Shown here piece after piece: positions 1 to 17,845 of a stretch of 64,000 nucleotides of DNA. The notes beneath the pieces are model-generated. The model was not told the origin of the DNA and did no database searches. It saw nothing but the letters and a program-made list of their open reading frames with translations. The stretch's first letter is position 1, and each line of letters opens with the position of its first letter. The position numbers and the translations under genes are program-made. Origin of the DNA: Urechis unicinctus (Eukaryota; Annelida; Polychaeta; Xenopneusta; Urechidae); the NCBI GenBank assembly GCA_034190875.2, contig CM067358.1, positions 58,824,868 to 58,888,867 on the forward strand, read 5' to 3'.

Positions 1-4860
<4,860 letters not shown>

Positions 4861-4990
4861 AGCATTCATGCAATTCCCTTATAATCGGCTACTCAACCGT
4901 TCACGTCATCATACATATGCATGGAAGTCATTCGTGCATTGTCATGATCGGATCGGTATCCTTAAATGTGCCAGAAATGCTAGGTGCAAA

Positions 4991-5049
4991 ATGAAGAAAC
5001 CAGTGCCTTGGATAGCTCTGTCGTCGCTATTTACTATCAACGGAGTATT
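4991..5049 (+). CDS. Possible first coding exon with a signal peptide
   Basis: An ATG at 4991 opens a short frame, M-K-K-P-V-P-W-I-A-L-S-S-L-F-T-I-N-G-V, with the basic start and hydrophobic core of a secretion signal. It runs straight into a strong splice donor (GTAAGT at 5050), leaving two bases of a split codon. This is how many first exons of secreted proteins look. No second exon was identified, so chance is the main alternative. Confidence 0.15.
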
Positions 5050-5519
5050 GTAAGTTTCCCCTTACAGCATGTAAAGCAAATGATATAATCTTCTCCGCAT
5101 AATTAGCGCATTGATCTATTATGATCGGTACGAAATCCATCTATATGACATAAATTCAAGGTGCAACATGACGACTCGGATAATTCAATGTTATCTGCTA
5201 TCAACTGCATAAAATTAGGGCGTTGATCAATACATACCTGATTGTGGTAACTAGCAGTACATTAATGTGTTCACTGTGGCTACGTAAGGCTGACTAAATC
5301 AAGCGAATCTTTATCTGGTAAACAGCAATACAAAAGCACACAAATAGCCTTACATCATTTAGCTACGTAGTTTCAACAACGAAAATGAAACTACTGACCA
5401 TCACGTAACATTACATGGAGTGTTTTTTGTCATGCAAAACTTGATTGCTGCTTTAGACTATTTGAAATGAAATTGATGGCACTTTGTGTTTTAAGTAATG
5501 AAAAATGGCCAGCACCTTA

Positions 5520-5890
5520 AGAACAGGGTTTTGTTAAGAGTAATATTTAATCCCCCCATTTAAATAACATCGGCTTCAGCGCAATTGTACCTGACATTCA
5601 AATGCCACCACGATACGACATCCTAAAGTAGTGCGTTTTGAAGAATACCACGGGTCTAATGTCATAACGCGATTTTGAAAGGGGTCATTGATTATCTTTA
5701 AATATGGCAGTCCTGCCTACAATCACCTTCAGATCAGGGTCTTGTTGAGAATAATATTTTATTCCCCTGTTTAAATAACACCAGTCACACCATGATTGTA
5801 CCTTACATTCATATGTAACCACAGTAAAACATCCTGAAGTAGCGCGTTTTGGAGAATACCGCAGGTCTGATGTCATAACGCGATTGGTCG
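5520..5890. repeat. Two-copy tandem duplication, about 211 bp unit
   Basis: The segment ending in ATGTCATAACGCGATT at about 5668 recurs, diverged, ending in the same words at about 5885. Both copies also share the TTTAAATAACA and AGTAGTGCG/AGTAGCGCG words. The spacing is about 211 bases. The minus-strand frame at 5685-5876 lies inside the second copy and is not a supported gene. Confidence 0.7.
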
Positions 5891-6039
5891 TTCTAGTGGC
5901 AAGGAATGTTGGAGCAGTTAGTGAAGAGAGCAGTCTGTCGACAGGGTCCAGTGGGATGTTCTAAAAAAGTCAAATCCGAACATCAATAAAATTATATCTC
6001 ACTTCAAAAAGACTTAAGGGACACTATGTCAAACATTAC

Positions 6040-6740
6040 GTAATGTAGGCCTTAAGCAACCGAATTTTGTCTCAGTACAACTAATTGTGCCGTACATTAC
6101 AGCTTATTTGACGTATGATTATCAGAGTAGGTCGTGGTACCCAGGAAAGCATTTGCCACCCCTCGACATATCAATAACACATTACGTTGATATAGCATTC
6201 CTCGAGATGCTGATCAAATAACAGCACCATTAGTTGGTTAAATAAATAATAACCCAATTTAGATGCAATAAAACATAATGCTTATTTATAATGAATCTAA
6301 TACTTTATTGACAAATTTTTGTTGCCATGGGCGAGCCTGTGGTTTAGTAAAGTACCTTCCCTCAAACTAAAAAAAAACGGCGGCAAACAAAATTGCTACC
6401 TATTCGGTTAATATGAAGGTCACTTAAATATGACGATATTAGGCATCCCGTACTAGTGTATGCATACTGATCCTTCGGTATGGATACTAAACACTGTGTC
6501 GAGTGAAACGGAAAAACAACATAGGATGGATCACCCAAAGTCATAAGTAAAATCAGATACAGACGATATATCCAACATTATTTGACCGAATATTACCGCT
6601 GCACAACTAATTGCGCCGTGCACTGCAGCTAAAACGACTGTTGACTGCTGCCATTTTGGTTAATCAGAGGGCCCCTTACATAGGACGATATTCATAATGT
6701 TCTTTTGGTTTGATTACTAAACGCTCTTGCGATTGAACTG
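6040..6740. repeat. Old degenerate local duplications
   Basis: Short blocks recur in diverged form, such as ACAACTAATTGTGCCGT near 6078 and ACAACTAATTGCGCCGT near 6604, and the TTACTAAACGCT-like word near 6488 and 6715. This looks like another decayed non-coding duplication. No gene was seen. Confidence 0.45.
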
Positions 6741-9470
6741 GACGTTTATCGGTCTTGGAAAAAACATGCGTATAGAATAAATCCCCTGAGGTTATAAGTG
6801 GGTTCAGATAAACGAGTATAATTGCTGTGATGGGTGAGTGAGTGATCACGTGTAGAAGGGAAATGGGTGAGTTAGTGTGGGTTGGTAGAAATTGAATGGG
6901 TGAGTAGGATGGGTGGGTTGGTTAAGGATAACACGTAGGTTACACGTAATAAGGATATATGAACCGCAGGTTGGTTGCTAGATATTGGAGATCATACAAG
7001 GTATAACACTGTTGCTTTTTGTATTTCATGGGCAATAACATAATGCGTTCCATGAATATAAACCCATAGCTGCTTTTCAGGTTCATCATGGTCCATTAGG
7101 CACTGGATATAAAGTAAGGTGTTCCTAATGACCACGATGGAATGAAATCAATATTCAAGCAGCAGGGACTCTTTTATCCCTGACTGATCCCTATTCCGTT
7201 TGATTTTCACAGTTTACCATACCTTGTAATCAATGCTAATGATTGTGCATAAGTTGTTACTCTAATCGGTTCATTTAACATCGTAATCATATACAGCAGA
7301 GTGGGTTTAGATAATTGTTTTTAGACTTCTAGCCTTGTGGTAGCGGTGATGATGCCCCTCGTGGAGTGGCTTTGATATGTTAATGTTTTAATCCATGAGC
7401 ACCTGTAATGGTGCAAATTACGGCTCCTCCGGCTTGGCGTGTCGTGCTAGTACAACATCTTACCAACGTATGTCCTACTTACTACATAACCATTCTACAT
7501 TAAATGCATTTTACGTTCAATTCACTGCATACTAAGGGACCAAATCAGGGATTACTCAGCTACTGTTCCTAGGAAGGCGCTATCTGATTAAGTAGCCTTA
7601 CGATGCAGTCGATGCAAAACTCGAGGACGTCATGTTTACGACGCACGATGAATTTCAAATGTATGTATATCAAACCATCACGTTCATTCAATATATATAT
7701 TTTATTCACCGTATATGCAAACAATATACAATACATATTATCTTGATATATCTGCTGAATTGATTATATACTAGCGACATACTTAACGTTCTGCAAATGT
7801 TACGTATACGTTATGATTTTATTACGGAAATTTATTTCAGTAAGAGAATAGTGAAATGCGCCTTAATGCCATTATTGAAAATAAATTAACACTGTGGAAG
7901 TAATGGCGCGAAAAAGGTACGCTATCTAATATTATTGGTATATTCAGGCCCAGGGGTTCTGTCTGTTGTGATGAACTCAGTTGAATCCGAATTTTAATGA
8001 TGGTAAGAATCATGGACCAGATGTCCGTCAGGGATTCAGCACACCGACTTTTAGGCTGTGCCCTCGTTTGGTAACTTTAACGCCCTCCATGTTTGAGTTG
8101 AGAATACATCCAGTGCTACAAGAATTGCACCAACTGGGATGGGGTTACGTGTTTAAGCAGGCAGAGGCGTCTAATCGATTCTTTGAAGAGGAGTTTCAGA
8201 ATGTCCTTAAAGAAGTATATAAGTGATTGATTCCTTGTGAGTATCCTTGCTGCCTTCATGTGTCAAGGCCTCACCAAATTCGCCAAAGTAAAACGTTTGT
8301 TAAAGTCATATCCACAATGATCAATGTTTTAGTGGGTGACAGGCTTTCCATGCTCCTGAATAGGGCAGCGGACATATAAGCTATTATTCGCACACCAACT
8401 GTTAAGACTTCCTGTTCATCAGACATAAATATGCGTGGAAGCCATGTATATACTGTTAGGATATATTATGGAATATCACATGTTACTATAATTATTCTAT
8501 TCTATTCGATTTTTTGTGGAGTTGACATTGCCCCATAGTGTTGAGAATTGAATGTTAGGAAAATGTCACCCACATTCACAATCAAAACCTGCTTCAGAAA
8601 GACTTTTTAAGAATTTAATACTGTGAATAATCGTGCAACAGCTGAATATATCGGCACGGCCTTCCGTAAGCAGTAGCGTATTGCCTCAGGAATGCTCATT
8701 AAACTTTATACTAAATCATAAATCAGATTGTTTATATGACACATGATTTTTATTCAGAGTGTTGTGTTTCAGCTGCTTGGAATAACTGTGCAACAACAGC
8801 GCATACTGTATGATGGTTTCACTGGTCAATAGCAAATCTCTCGGCGTATGGTGGGGTTCGTTACCGGCGAAATATTAATTGTGGTGCACATATTAGGGCA
8901 CTTCCCGTGAGGTAAAGATCAGATCATCGCAAGAAGAGATGAAAGGGAGAGTAGGTAAATACAGATGATGAACAGATAGTTGAGTTTATCATGTAACACA
9001 ACTGATGATTAATTATAATGACGTGATCTTATCACGGTTGTACGTCATAATCTTCCAGGCAGTTGCTACGCCGCTCTACTTTGCGCAAAGTAATGCCAAT
9101 TCTACTATGTCGTTGGTTCTTGCCTAGTTTTGTTCATTGATATCTCTTTATAGTTTATATAGGATATTCAAGTGTCTATAATCATGTCAAGTGGCTGCTT
9201 ATTTATCACTGAGAGTTTAGGTATCAACCAAACGTAACCATCCTTTTTACGGTTTCAACGACTATAGTTAGGAGCCTGATAATTAACACCAACCAGTCTT
9301 GACAAAATTAGACGTGAAGGCAACTATTTACAGTACTTTCGCTGTTGGGGAAGGGTCTGACTGGTTTGGCAGTAAAGTGACAGGTGAGGAAAAGTGTGAT
9401 TGATGAGAAGAAACAGAGAAAATAGTAAATGTGATTGACGCGAGGTACAAAAGGGATGAATGAAGCAGTA
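6741..9470. other. Non-coding stretch
   Basis: No gene recognised. 6828-6925 is a simple GGGTGAGT-like repeat. One plus-strand frame in the middle is listed separately. The rest shows no repeat or coding signal that I can support. Confidence 0.4.
7981..8226 (+). other. Unrecognised 81-codon open frame, possible exon
   Basis: The frame has balanced, protein-like composition, including an acidic, aromatic C-terminal part ending NVLKEVYK before a TGA. It follows a possible acceptor (CTCAG at about 7980) but starts at TTG rather than ATG. I recognise no family, and no neighbouring exon or polyadenylation signal is evident. It could be a terminal exon or chance. Confidence 0.15.
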
Positions 9471-9479
9471 ATATATATT

Positions 9480-9840
9480 GGAGAAGGGTAATTGACCGGG
9501 ACCACTGCAAGTGGGTATGGTATGAGTCACTGCATGGCGGTTGATACGAGACACTGTTGGGTGATTGGCAGAATTAATTGCATGGTCATGGAAGGGGCAA
9601 TTGGCAGGTGTACATGCAGCGTGATTGGCATAGATAACTGCATGGTTATTTACTGGAGTAAGACCAGGACAAGGGTAAATGCAAGGTAATTAAACGAGGT
9701 AACTGAAGGGTGCTGGACTGGGGTAATTTTCAGGCTATTGATAGGGGTAACTTCAGACTTTTGACAGGATGTTTGGTCAGGTTAACAACTGGGTAAGTGT
9801 TGGGTCCGTAGCAGGGATAACCGCAGGGTCGGCTGGAGCG
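9480..9840. repeat. Degenerate G/T-rich minisatellite
   Basis: Irregular repeats of roughly 25-35 bases built on the words GGTAA(T/C)TG and ACTGCATGG recur with a strong strand bias (G and T on plus). Too diverged to give a fixed unit. The frames here are by-products. Confidence 0.5.
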
Positions 9841-10080
9841 GGAAGGGCCGTGTGATTTCCTGAAGTGTCAGTATGAGATGGTTGCTGCTGCTTCCGTTCC
9901 TCGCTGACTATTTTTGTATGACTGATGTGTAATCCACACCAACATCTCAGTTAAAGATAAGGTTAAAGACCACACGCAATGCTTAACTTCTATTTGGGTG
10001 CATTACGGCCCCTTCTTTTATGGAAAGCATTGAGTCTTAAGGTGTTGGCTGCAGCTGTAACCAGTCCATATTCGGTTTGA

Positions 10081-10590
10081 AGCCATGTTCACGAGGTCTG
10101 TCCTAGCACCAGACAAGAAAGCCATGTTCACGAGGTCTGACCAAACACCAGGCAAGGAAGCCATGTTCACGAGGTCTGTCCCAATACCAGGCAAGGAAGC
10201 CAAGTTCACGAGGTCTGTCCTAGCACCAGGCAAGGAAGCCATGTTCACGAGGTCTGTCCCAAGACCAGGCAAGGAAGCCAAGTTCACGAGGTCTGTCCCA
10301 ACACAAGGCAAGGAAGTTAAGTTCACTAGGTCTGTCCTAGCACCAGGCAAGGAAGCCATTTTTACGAGGTATGTCCCAACACCAGACAAGGACGCCATGT
10401 TCAAGAGGTCTGTTCTAGCACCAGGCAAGGAAGCCATTTTCACGAGGTCTGTCCTAGCACCAGGCAAGGAAGCCATTTGCACGAGGTCTGTCCCAACACC
10501 AGACAAGGAAGCCATGTTCACGAGGTCTGTCCTAGCACCAGGCAAGGAAGCCATTTTTACGAGGTATGTCCCAAAACCAGGCAGAGACGC
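10081..10590. repeat. 39-bp minisatellite, about 13 units, open on both strands
   Basis: The unit is 39 bases (CACGAGGTCTG recurs every 39). Because 39 is a multiple of three and the unit lacks stops, one plus frame reads 13-residue repeats such as FTRSVLAPGKEA and one minus frame reads MASLPGARTDLVN repeats. The minus frame extends to 237 codons (10018-10731). Unit types with LAPG and PTPG partly alternate, suggesting a higher-order unit of 78 bases. A protein is not excluded, but a satellite is the simpler reading. Confidence 0.9.
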
Positions 10591-10929
10591 GTTGTGTTTT
10601 TCTGTGGTTGAGTTATGCTGAAAATAACATTTGTCGGCAATGCCATATACAGGTATGAGACATTGTACGTCTGTGCGGTCATTGACATTTGTTTCCTTGT
10701 AAATTTTAGCGAGAATGTACTTCATCAGCAAGACGCCTTAGTAGTGAAACAGAGCATCAGTCAATGTTAGCTACCAACTACAGACGGCATGCCGCAGAAA
10801 GCGTAGACTTTTTCACTTTACATGAACCATCAATAACAAAGATAACTTCCAGATTTCAAATCAACTTAACAACTGTCTTTTTCACATTCCACTAGCCATC
10901 AATAGCGATAGGATGCCTTCACTCAAAGA

Positions 10930-10973
10930 AATCATATAAATATATAAATATATATAGAGCCATATATATATAT

Positions 10974-11010
<37 letters not shown>

Positions 11011-11662
11011 TATATATATAGATAGATATATATATATATATATATAGGGGGGGTGTTTATATATATAGATATATATATATATATATATAAATGTATAGAT
11101 ATATATATATAGAGATATATATATATATGTATTAACATATACATCTATATATATTTGTTCTATATATATTTAGATAGATATATATATATATATATATATA
11201 TGTATAGATAAGACATATATATATATATATATGTACATTAAGGTAAATGTGTTTACATGTGAATATAAAAAATATGCATATAAATATAGATATCTATATA
11301 AATATACATAAATATATACCACACACAACATATATATATAATATAGATATATATAGGGTTTATAGATATACAGAGATAGATAGAGAGAGAGATATATAAA
11401 GGGTATATATATAAAAATCTATATCTATATATAGATTGTATTAACATATATATATATATATAGTCTATATATATATAGATATATCTGGATATCTATTTCT
11501 ATATATATATATATAGAGGGTATAAACATATATATGTTATATATGTACATTAAATCTATTTACATATGATATATAAAAATATGTATATAAATATATATAT
11601 CTATATAAATATACATAAATATATACACAAATATATATATATATATAATCGATATATATAGA

Positions 11663-11757
<95 letters not shown>

Positions 11758-11785
11758 ATATATATATATATATATATATACATAT
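10930..11785. repeat. Compound TA-rich microsatellite
   Basis: Alternating TA tracts are broken by GATA, GAGAGA and GGGTATA interruptions. Two parts of the block (about 11090-11300 and 11440-11640) share the words ACATATATATGT, TGTACATTAA and TACATRTGA, so the block grew partly by internal duplication. All frames through it are Tyr/Ile artefacts. Confidence 0.95.
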
Positions 11786-14700
11786 TTATGTGCTAAGAAT
11801 GTACAGTTTAGAAGCATTAACCTAACGACGTGGTCATTCTACGCGTGATATGCCCTCTTACTGTTTCAATGGAGCGTACATATCTCGACCTGGTAACCTG
11901 ACATTCAAATATCACAGGGGAAAAAACCTTTTAGAGATTATCGCATTTTAATACCGTATGCGGACTTAAAATCGAAAAGCGGGGCCATTTACTCTTATTG
12001 TACATGGTCCTCCCAAAGTTGGGGAAAGCTGGAGCAGTAACTGAGGAGAGCTACAAGTATTCCGAATATTGCCTCAGCATTACTGATAACGCTGTTGACT
12101 ATGGCTATTTCAAGCACTACAACCATAGTTATCAGGCGCCAAAATACCAAAATGACACAGCAAATGGCGCCTTCGGTTAGCAGATGATCAAATGAAAGCT
12201 TGAAGACAAATGGGTACCAGGATATCTTTGGTACAGTATATCCTGATGATATAACAGGATGGGGCGTCCCGTAAACGTTCTGCGGTGCTGTAGAATATCA
12301 TGCGCGCGGGTTAGTTCGCAAGAGGATAATTTTTTTCGATTCGCCAAATGAGAGAGGAGAACTTCAATGTAATTTTCCGTTGGAAGCATATTCAAAATGT
12401 GTTGTTCATAGCACATTACTAGCAAGGGTGATGAAGAGGTTGCTGCGCATTTAATTCTATCTTCTCCAACCAACAGCGTGACGATCAATGTAATAAAAAC
12501 AAGATGGCCTGGTTTGTAGTGTTACAGTTAATATATTTCCACTTCCACAACTCATTGTGTTTTCTGTAATATATGAGTTGCACTAAGGGTGACGGAAAAG
12601 TAGCATGTCGACAAAGAGACTTGCTTTATTATTCTAGTCATTGTATTGAAGCCACTTTTGCTACTCAGTTATCTGTAATTTACATTTCTTCATCTATACC
12701 TGTCATGTAGGAGACATTACTGCATAGAACCGACGCTCTTGGCTATATGACTAACATATTCCGTTCTTCTCCTACTTTGTTATTTATTTACTCAGTCACC
12801 AATTATTTAGCTTGACAAAGCTCTGCAAAATCACACGAATAACGAGGTACAATCCCATGACAATATTGTTTTGATAAAACAGTTTAGAACTATAATCATT
12901 TGGTACCGATCCAGTTGCACACAGTTTAATAAGTTTACATTAACCCGTAGATTTGCGCATGTGATTATGATTGCGATATGTATTGTGAAGGTTCGTTGAC
13001 ATGCTTAATACTGCCATGCTTGAACATACCGTATCATCTTTGCAACGGTCAAAGTTTGTGTCCATTCAGTTTAGGCAATAAAAGGGTTAAATTGGTACAC
13101 ACAATATGGTCTCCTGAAGATCAATTAGACCAGTTGGTGCACCAATACGCAAAGCCCGGCCTAATGATAGCATAGATTATCCATGCATTTGACCACCTGC
13201 ACACACACTGATGGTTGTATCTTCTTCGGCCGATGTATCGGTATTCTCGCTAATTGGTTCAGAGTCAGAGAAATCTTTACCAATGATCACGAGGTCTTCC
13301 ACAACTGCAGTGACTGTGGCACAACACCTTAGATAAGCTCGACGACGGAAGCATTTCTCTCTGCTATAAAACTTTCTGCCAGGTTATGAGAAAAATTGGA
13401 GAATGAATGCGATTATGCATGAATGTTATTAGATGCCATAATACTAGCTCATTCCTTCGTATTCACTCCAGTATCCACGTGAGTGATACGGGGAAAGAAC
13501 AATAGGACGCAGAACGTCCGAGTGTGTTACCCAATATCATCCGCGTAACCATGCGATAACATCCTTGTCGTTATGGCACCGAAAGACCGACGAGATCGGT
13601 TCATCTGCGGTGGAGTTTTAATATCTATAATCAAATCGCATTAAAGCAATCAATATAAACGACCTGTGTCGGATGAGAGTCAGAATGAAACGTCACTGCT
13701 ACCGAACACAACTATTGGTTGATTAGTTGTATTGGTTATATTTGTTGTGTACTTTCTGATGCTGAACCATATGCATTAATATTAATTATAAGTTCAGGAT
13801 AACTAATGATTAGTCAAGTCAAAGTTACATTTCAGTGAATATCCTTTCTTTCAATGTATGATTACATGAATTTTATGTTGGGTTGCGGTATCGGTTATTC
13901 GTATAAACTGTTGATTTGGGAATTCGCTTACAAAGCTTTTTATTCAGTTTCACCAGGGATATAGTTTTGTCAGTGTTTCTGTACTTGATCCTTGTCGAGT
14001 TTGTCGTCCCTTTGACCGGACAACCCAGCTTTGCAGATGTTATGATTTCGCGTCTCAACAAGAAACCGGGGAGATGGGATATTACCTGACTTCACGGTGA
14101 GCGATACGCAACCAGATTAGCAGCTGGCAAGCAAATGACCCTTGAGAAAACCCCATTACAACACTTACCAGGCGTGCCTGATATTAAACACCTCGATAGT
14201 GTTGATATGTTAGCGCTGTGGCGCTCTGTGAGGGACCTTCTCAAATATGGAGGCAGGTGAGTGATATTGCGACATCCTTGCAGTTTTCACAGGCTACTTG
14301 TGAGCTCTAGTCAAGGAAAAAAGACCTAGTTTTTTCTCGAGATCTGATTGGCTAAGAGAAGGGTGCTATACCATAACAGTGTTCACAAATACATTTGTGG
14401 TCGTGCATTCACTTTTGTCAGCGTTCATATATTACCTCGTGTGACGATCCTGTTCTGATTTTGTATTTTATTTGGTTTGAAGTAATTTATATATGACACA
14501 GATGGCTGCCGGTTAGGAGAGTTATGTTATGACGAGATTGGTGGACAGTATTAAGCGTGATGCTGTAACTATCTGTAGATCTATTAATATCTGCACAGCA
14601 TGCTGGCTGCTTACTCATCTTGGTAACTGATAACTTTATCATGCTCAAGCTACATCCGATGGGTTAGTACAATAAATCATCTCATTCAATATAATTGCCT

Positions 14701-17335
14701 ATTTGCATCCCATTATGTTAAACTCGATCAATATATAATATAAGATTGTACTTTTACAAAGAAACGTTGTCTGCCTAGCCACAAGCTATGCGTCTGTGAC
14801 TTATCCAATGCATTATATTGCACGTGGGTGATGTTTATATCAAATTAGTAAATGACACGGTAATACATTTCCAAGTTATATTTTAGGGACCACCGCATAT
14901 TTTAATGTTATCCATCGTGACCCAACCATCCCTTGGTAGATAAAGCAACATAGGTAGGTTCAAAACTTAAATTTGAAACTTCAATATATTTTATGTGAGT
15001 GGACATTTCCTGGCCATTCTTATATCTGACGTTTAACATGGCAGTCTTAATATCAACGAAACTTTAACAATACATATTTGTGATCCTGTTGCGTATTCAT
15101 GCGGGACGGATATTGAAATGAACGGTGATATATCTGTGCAAGTAACTGTTTCATATGAATGGCTCAGAAATGTGGTAGTTAAAAACCGCTCTGATAAAAC
15201 TTCCCGTACGCATTTAGTACGCTGTGGTATTATACCTAATTTTTCGTGTGCTTGGCACATCAATATGATTTTACAGACTTTGTTTAACGCGCCAGTTGAG
15301 GCCCTGTAATTAATGATGAATTTATTATTGGCATATGAGTTAGAAAGCATTATGAGAACAGAATATGGGAGTCATGTACATTTATGTCAGGTGCATCGTT
15401 TATATTCAGTAAACGTTGCTTTACAGATCAGCTACAGTAATTGGTTAATGTGCCCCTTGCATCATAGCTACGAATGACTAGATATGAATTACAGAAACGT
15501 GTCGACGCTAACATAATGAGTAAACATAATGAATAAGTGCTGTAATAACGATCATGTAGTAAATGATCTGAGGATATACACAAGTATAAGCTCTTCACCT
15601 TACGGCTCTGTGCTGATTATATGAAGCAATACAATGCATTGACATACATGTTGTACTAAAACACGGGCGCTTGGTATGGACTGTCATTTAAGCCACGGGT
15701 CTCGATGTCGCAGTTGGCATCTACTATATCATTCCCTGTAAATTTACAAATTTTGGGTAGTGACCCTTCCGGTTATTAATGGTATTTTGAGCAGTTGCCC
15801 CTCCGAGGGCTATTTAGTAGGAAGCGGAAATGGAAAGACAGCGAATAGGAAGAAAACTTGGAAACAAAAGAGTAAACAAGGACATTTTTTCATTTTTGAA
15901 TTTATGTGACATGGATATTTACGCATATTGAGTCGTGTGCATACAATTAGAAGGACAGGAGTCGGTGCTGTAAGTTTTGATGTTTGAATTTGTAATCAGT
16001 ATATTTCGATGTAAATGTCTTCGTTGAAAATTCAAGGTTTGAACTTGTAACCGCATTCATTGTATAATATTTTGGTTGCATTCAAGATTCACGGTGCTAC
16101 GATTTATCATGCATAGATGTGAAATAAAAGAAATAAGAGCAAATAAGTGAAATAATAAAGACACCTAATGTCAATCACAAGGTTATACTCGGACGCACAT
16201 GACTAGAAGACAACATTTACATTCCCAATCTATCTCGTACCTCGTGATGAGATTTATGGCTGAATACTGATAGCTGCTTCCAAAATCTGTGATTCCGAAA
16301 TTTATTATTTAGTATCAGCTTTTAAAACCTGGCTTCTTGAACATCTCGAAAGCATTGGTATGCTGTTTATACATCAGATCGTATAAATGAACCCATGACG
16401 GAGGTAACAACAGTGTGAGCAACATTGGTTGCACCAAACACACTCTCAATAGCCCTGCACCTCCGCAGTCATTTCCTATGGGCGTAAAGTGCGTCCAATC
16501 GTTGGTTTGACACCTAAGTCTGGTAGATATCTCTTTCAGTCGCCAATATGTTACCGCCCACATGCCGAATGGTTGAAGAAGTACCAACACGGGTGCTCTG
16601 CTAAGACAACTAGATCTTTCTATACTAGTAAACATCGGCCATGCAGCATTTTATGCATATAGTGAATCTGCATTTATCTAAATATGAAAATACTACAGTA
16701 CAAAACTGCATCAGCTTTTTAGACGAACTTAGTAGCGATTTGATCAAGCACGCTGTAAATCTCAGCCACTTTCACTTTTAGTTAACGCAGCTACAAGTAT
16801 TGTCTTTTGGCAGAGTGGCCGAAAAAGTAAATTAACCCTGTTGAGTACCATTTGTATTGTAGTTGTGCGTTTGACAAACCGACTAATGATTAAAAAGTCA
16901 CGTTAGGCAATGGAGCTGCTTAGCTGCACGTCATAAATCATAAATGTGAGCGAAAGGCGTCCATATATATTTATGTCTGATTAATAGGAGAGTCGATTTG
17001 CTGATTGGTAGAAAATTACATAAGTGCCAGTGGCCTTATTGAAATCAGAATTGGCATCTGATCAGAAAGCGGTGTAACTCTGCTCAATTACTGATAACAT
17101 CATCATGCGTTAATTGCATTCGGCTCGTTAGTACAGTCGATTATCTCACTCATATATGTATATCTTCATGTGCATTATATCATACTAAACTCAACCTATA
17201 AGAGCTATTTCCATTCGCGAAAAGATTACACTTGGACAATAACCAAAGACCCATTTTTTGTCAGGCAATAAACTATATTCCCCTTGCTTATTCTACATAT
17301 TTCTAGAGTAGAATCGATGCGCTTAACAGTTTAAA
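11786..17335. other. Long non-coding stretch
   Basis: No gene recognised over about 5.5 kb, apart from the dispersed repeat listed at 12281. Open frames at 13873-14061, 15033-15350 (overlapped by an opposite-strand frame) and 16315-16635 have no recognisable motif, signal peptide or splice context. Confidence 0.45.
12281..12425. repeat. Dispersed repeat, copy 1
   Basis: Matches 46724-46885 in the same orientation with many substitutions. Shared words include GTAGAATATCAT, CGCCAAATGAG and AACTTCAATGTAATTTTC. It has no coding signal. Family unknown, possibly a short interspersed or foldback element. Confidence 0.7.
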
Positions 17336-17339
17336 CATG

Positions 17340-17845
17340 GAATTAATGAACAGGCCTTGTTGGCTATTTAATGTAGTGATAGCTTATACCTAGGGATCAC
17401 CGTGTGTTATAATTAAATCCTTCTTAACCCACTCATCCCCTATATGGATGAGACAATGTGATGATGGGTTCAAACTACTTGGATGTTTTCTTCCTGTGGC
17501 TTTATAACCTGGCCAGGGAAATAGGCTTGTCCATACATCAAACCAACGCTCGCCTACTTGCTTTCGGAGATATACAACCAAACGGTTAATTTCATAGAAA
17601 GGTGTTGTTCAGACCGTACTATGATATTATGTACAGGGGGAAGGCGGATATCTTGGAATACTAGAATTGTGTTACTATTTTATTGAATGTCGCGCTGTTA
17701 CTTAGAAAGACCTTAACACATAACGATCTCTGAGTCGACCTTAGTTATGAAATGCTATGTACTGATGTTCATTACACATTTGCGATATAGCGCCTCGAGA
17801 GCAGCTTATCTCTGATAAAGTCAACCTAGTAATGTACTATTAACG
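17340..17845. repeat. Dispersed direct repeat, copy 1 (left part)
   Basis: Matches 36583-37085 in the same orientation. Shared words include AATGTAGTGATAGC, ATATGGATGAGAC and GGATGTTTTCTTCCT. In the right-hand copy this part continues directly into the sequence matching 20510-21680. Here the two are separated by 2.7 kb. Frames in it do not look like genes. Confidence 0.8.

Noticed and set aside
10081..10590. CRISPR-like array
   Set aside because: Units are contiguous without distinct spacers, and the genome is eukaryotic.
15033..15350. Two opposite-strand frames of about 100 and 63 codons
   Set aside because: They overlap each other and show no motif, splice or family signal.
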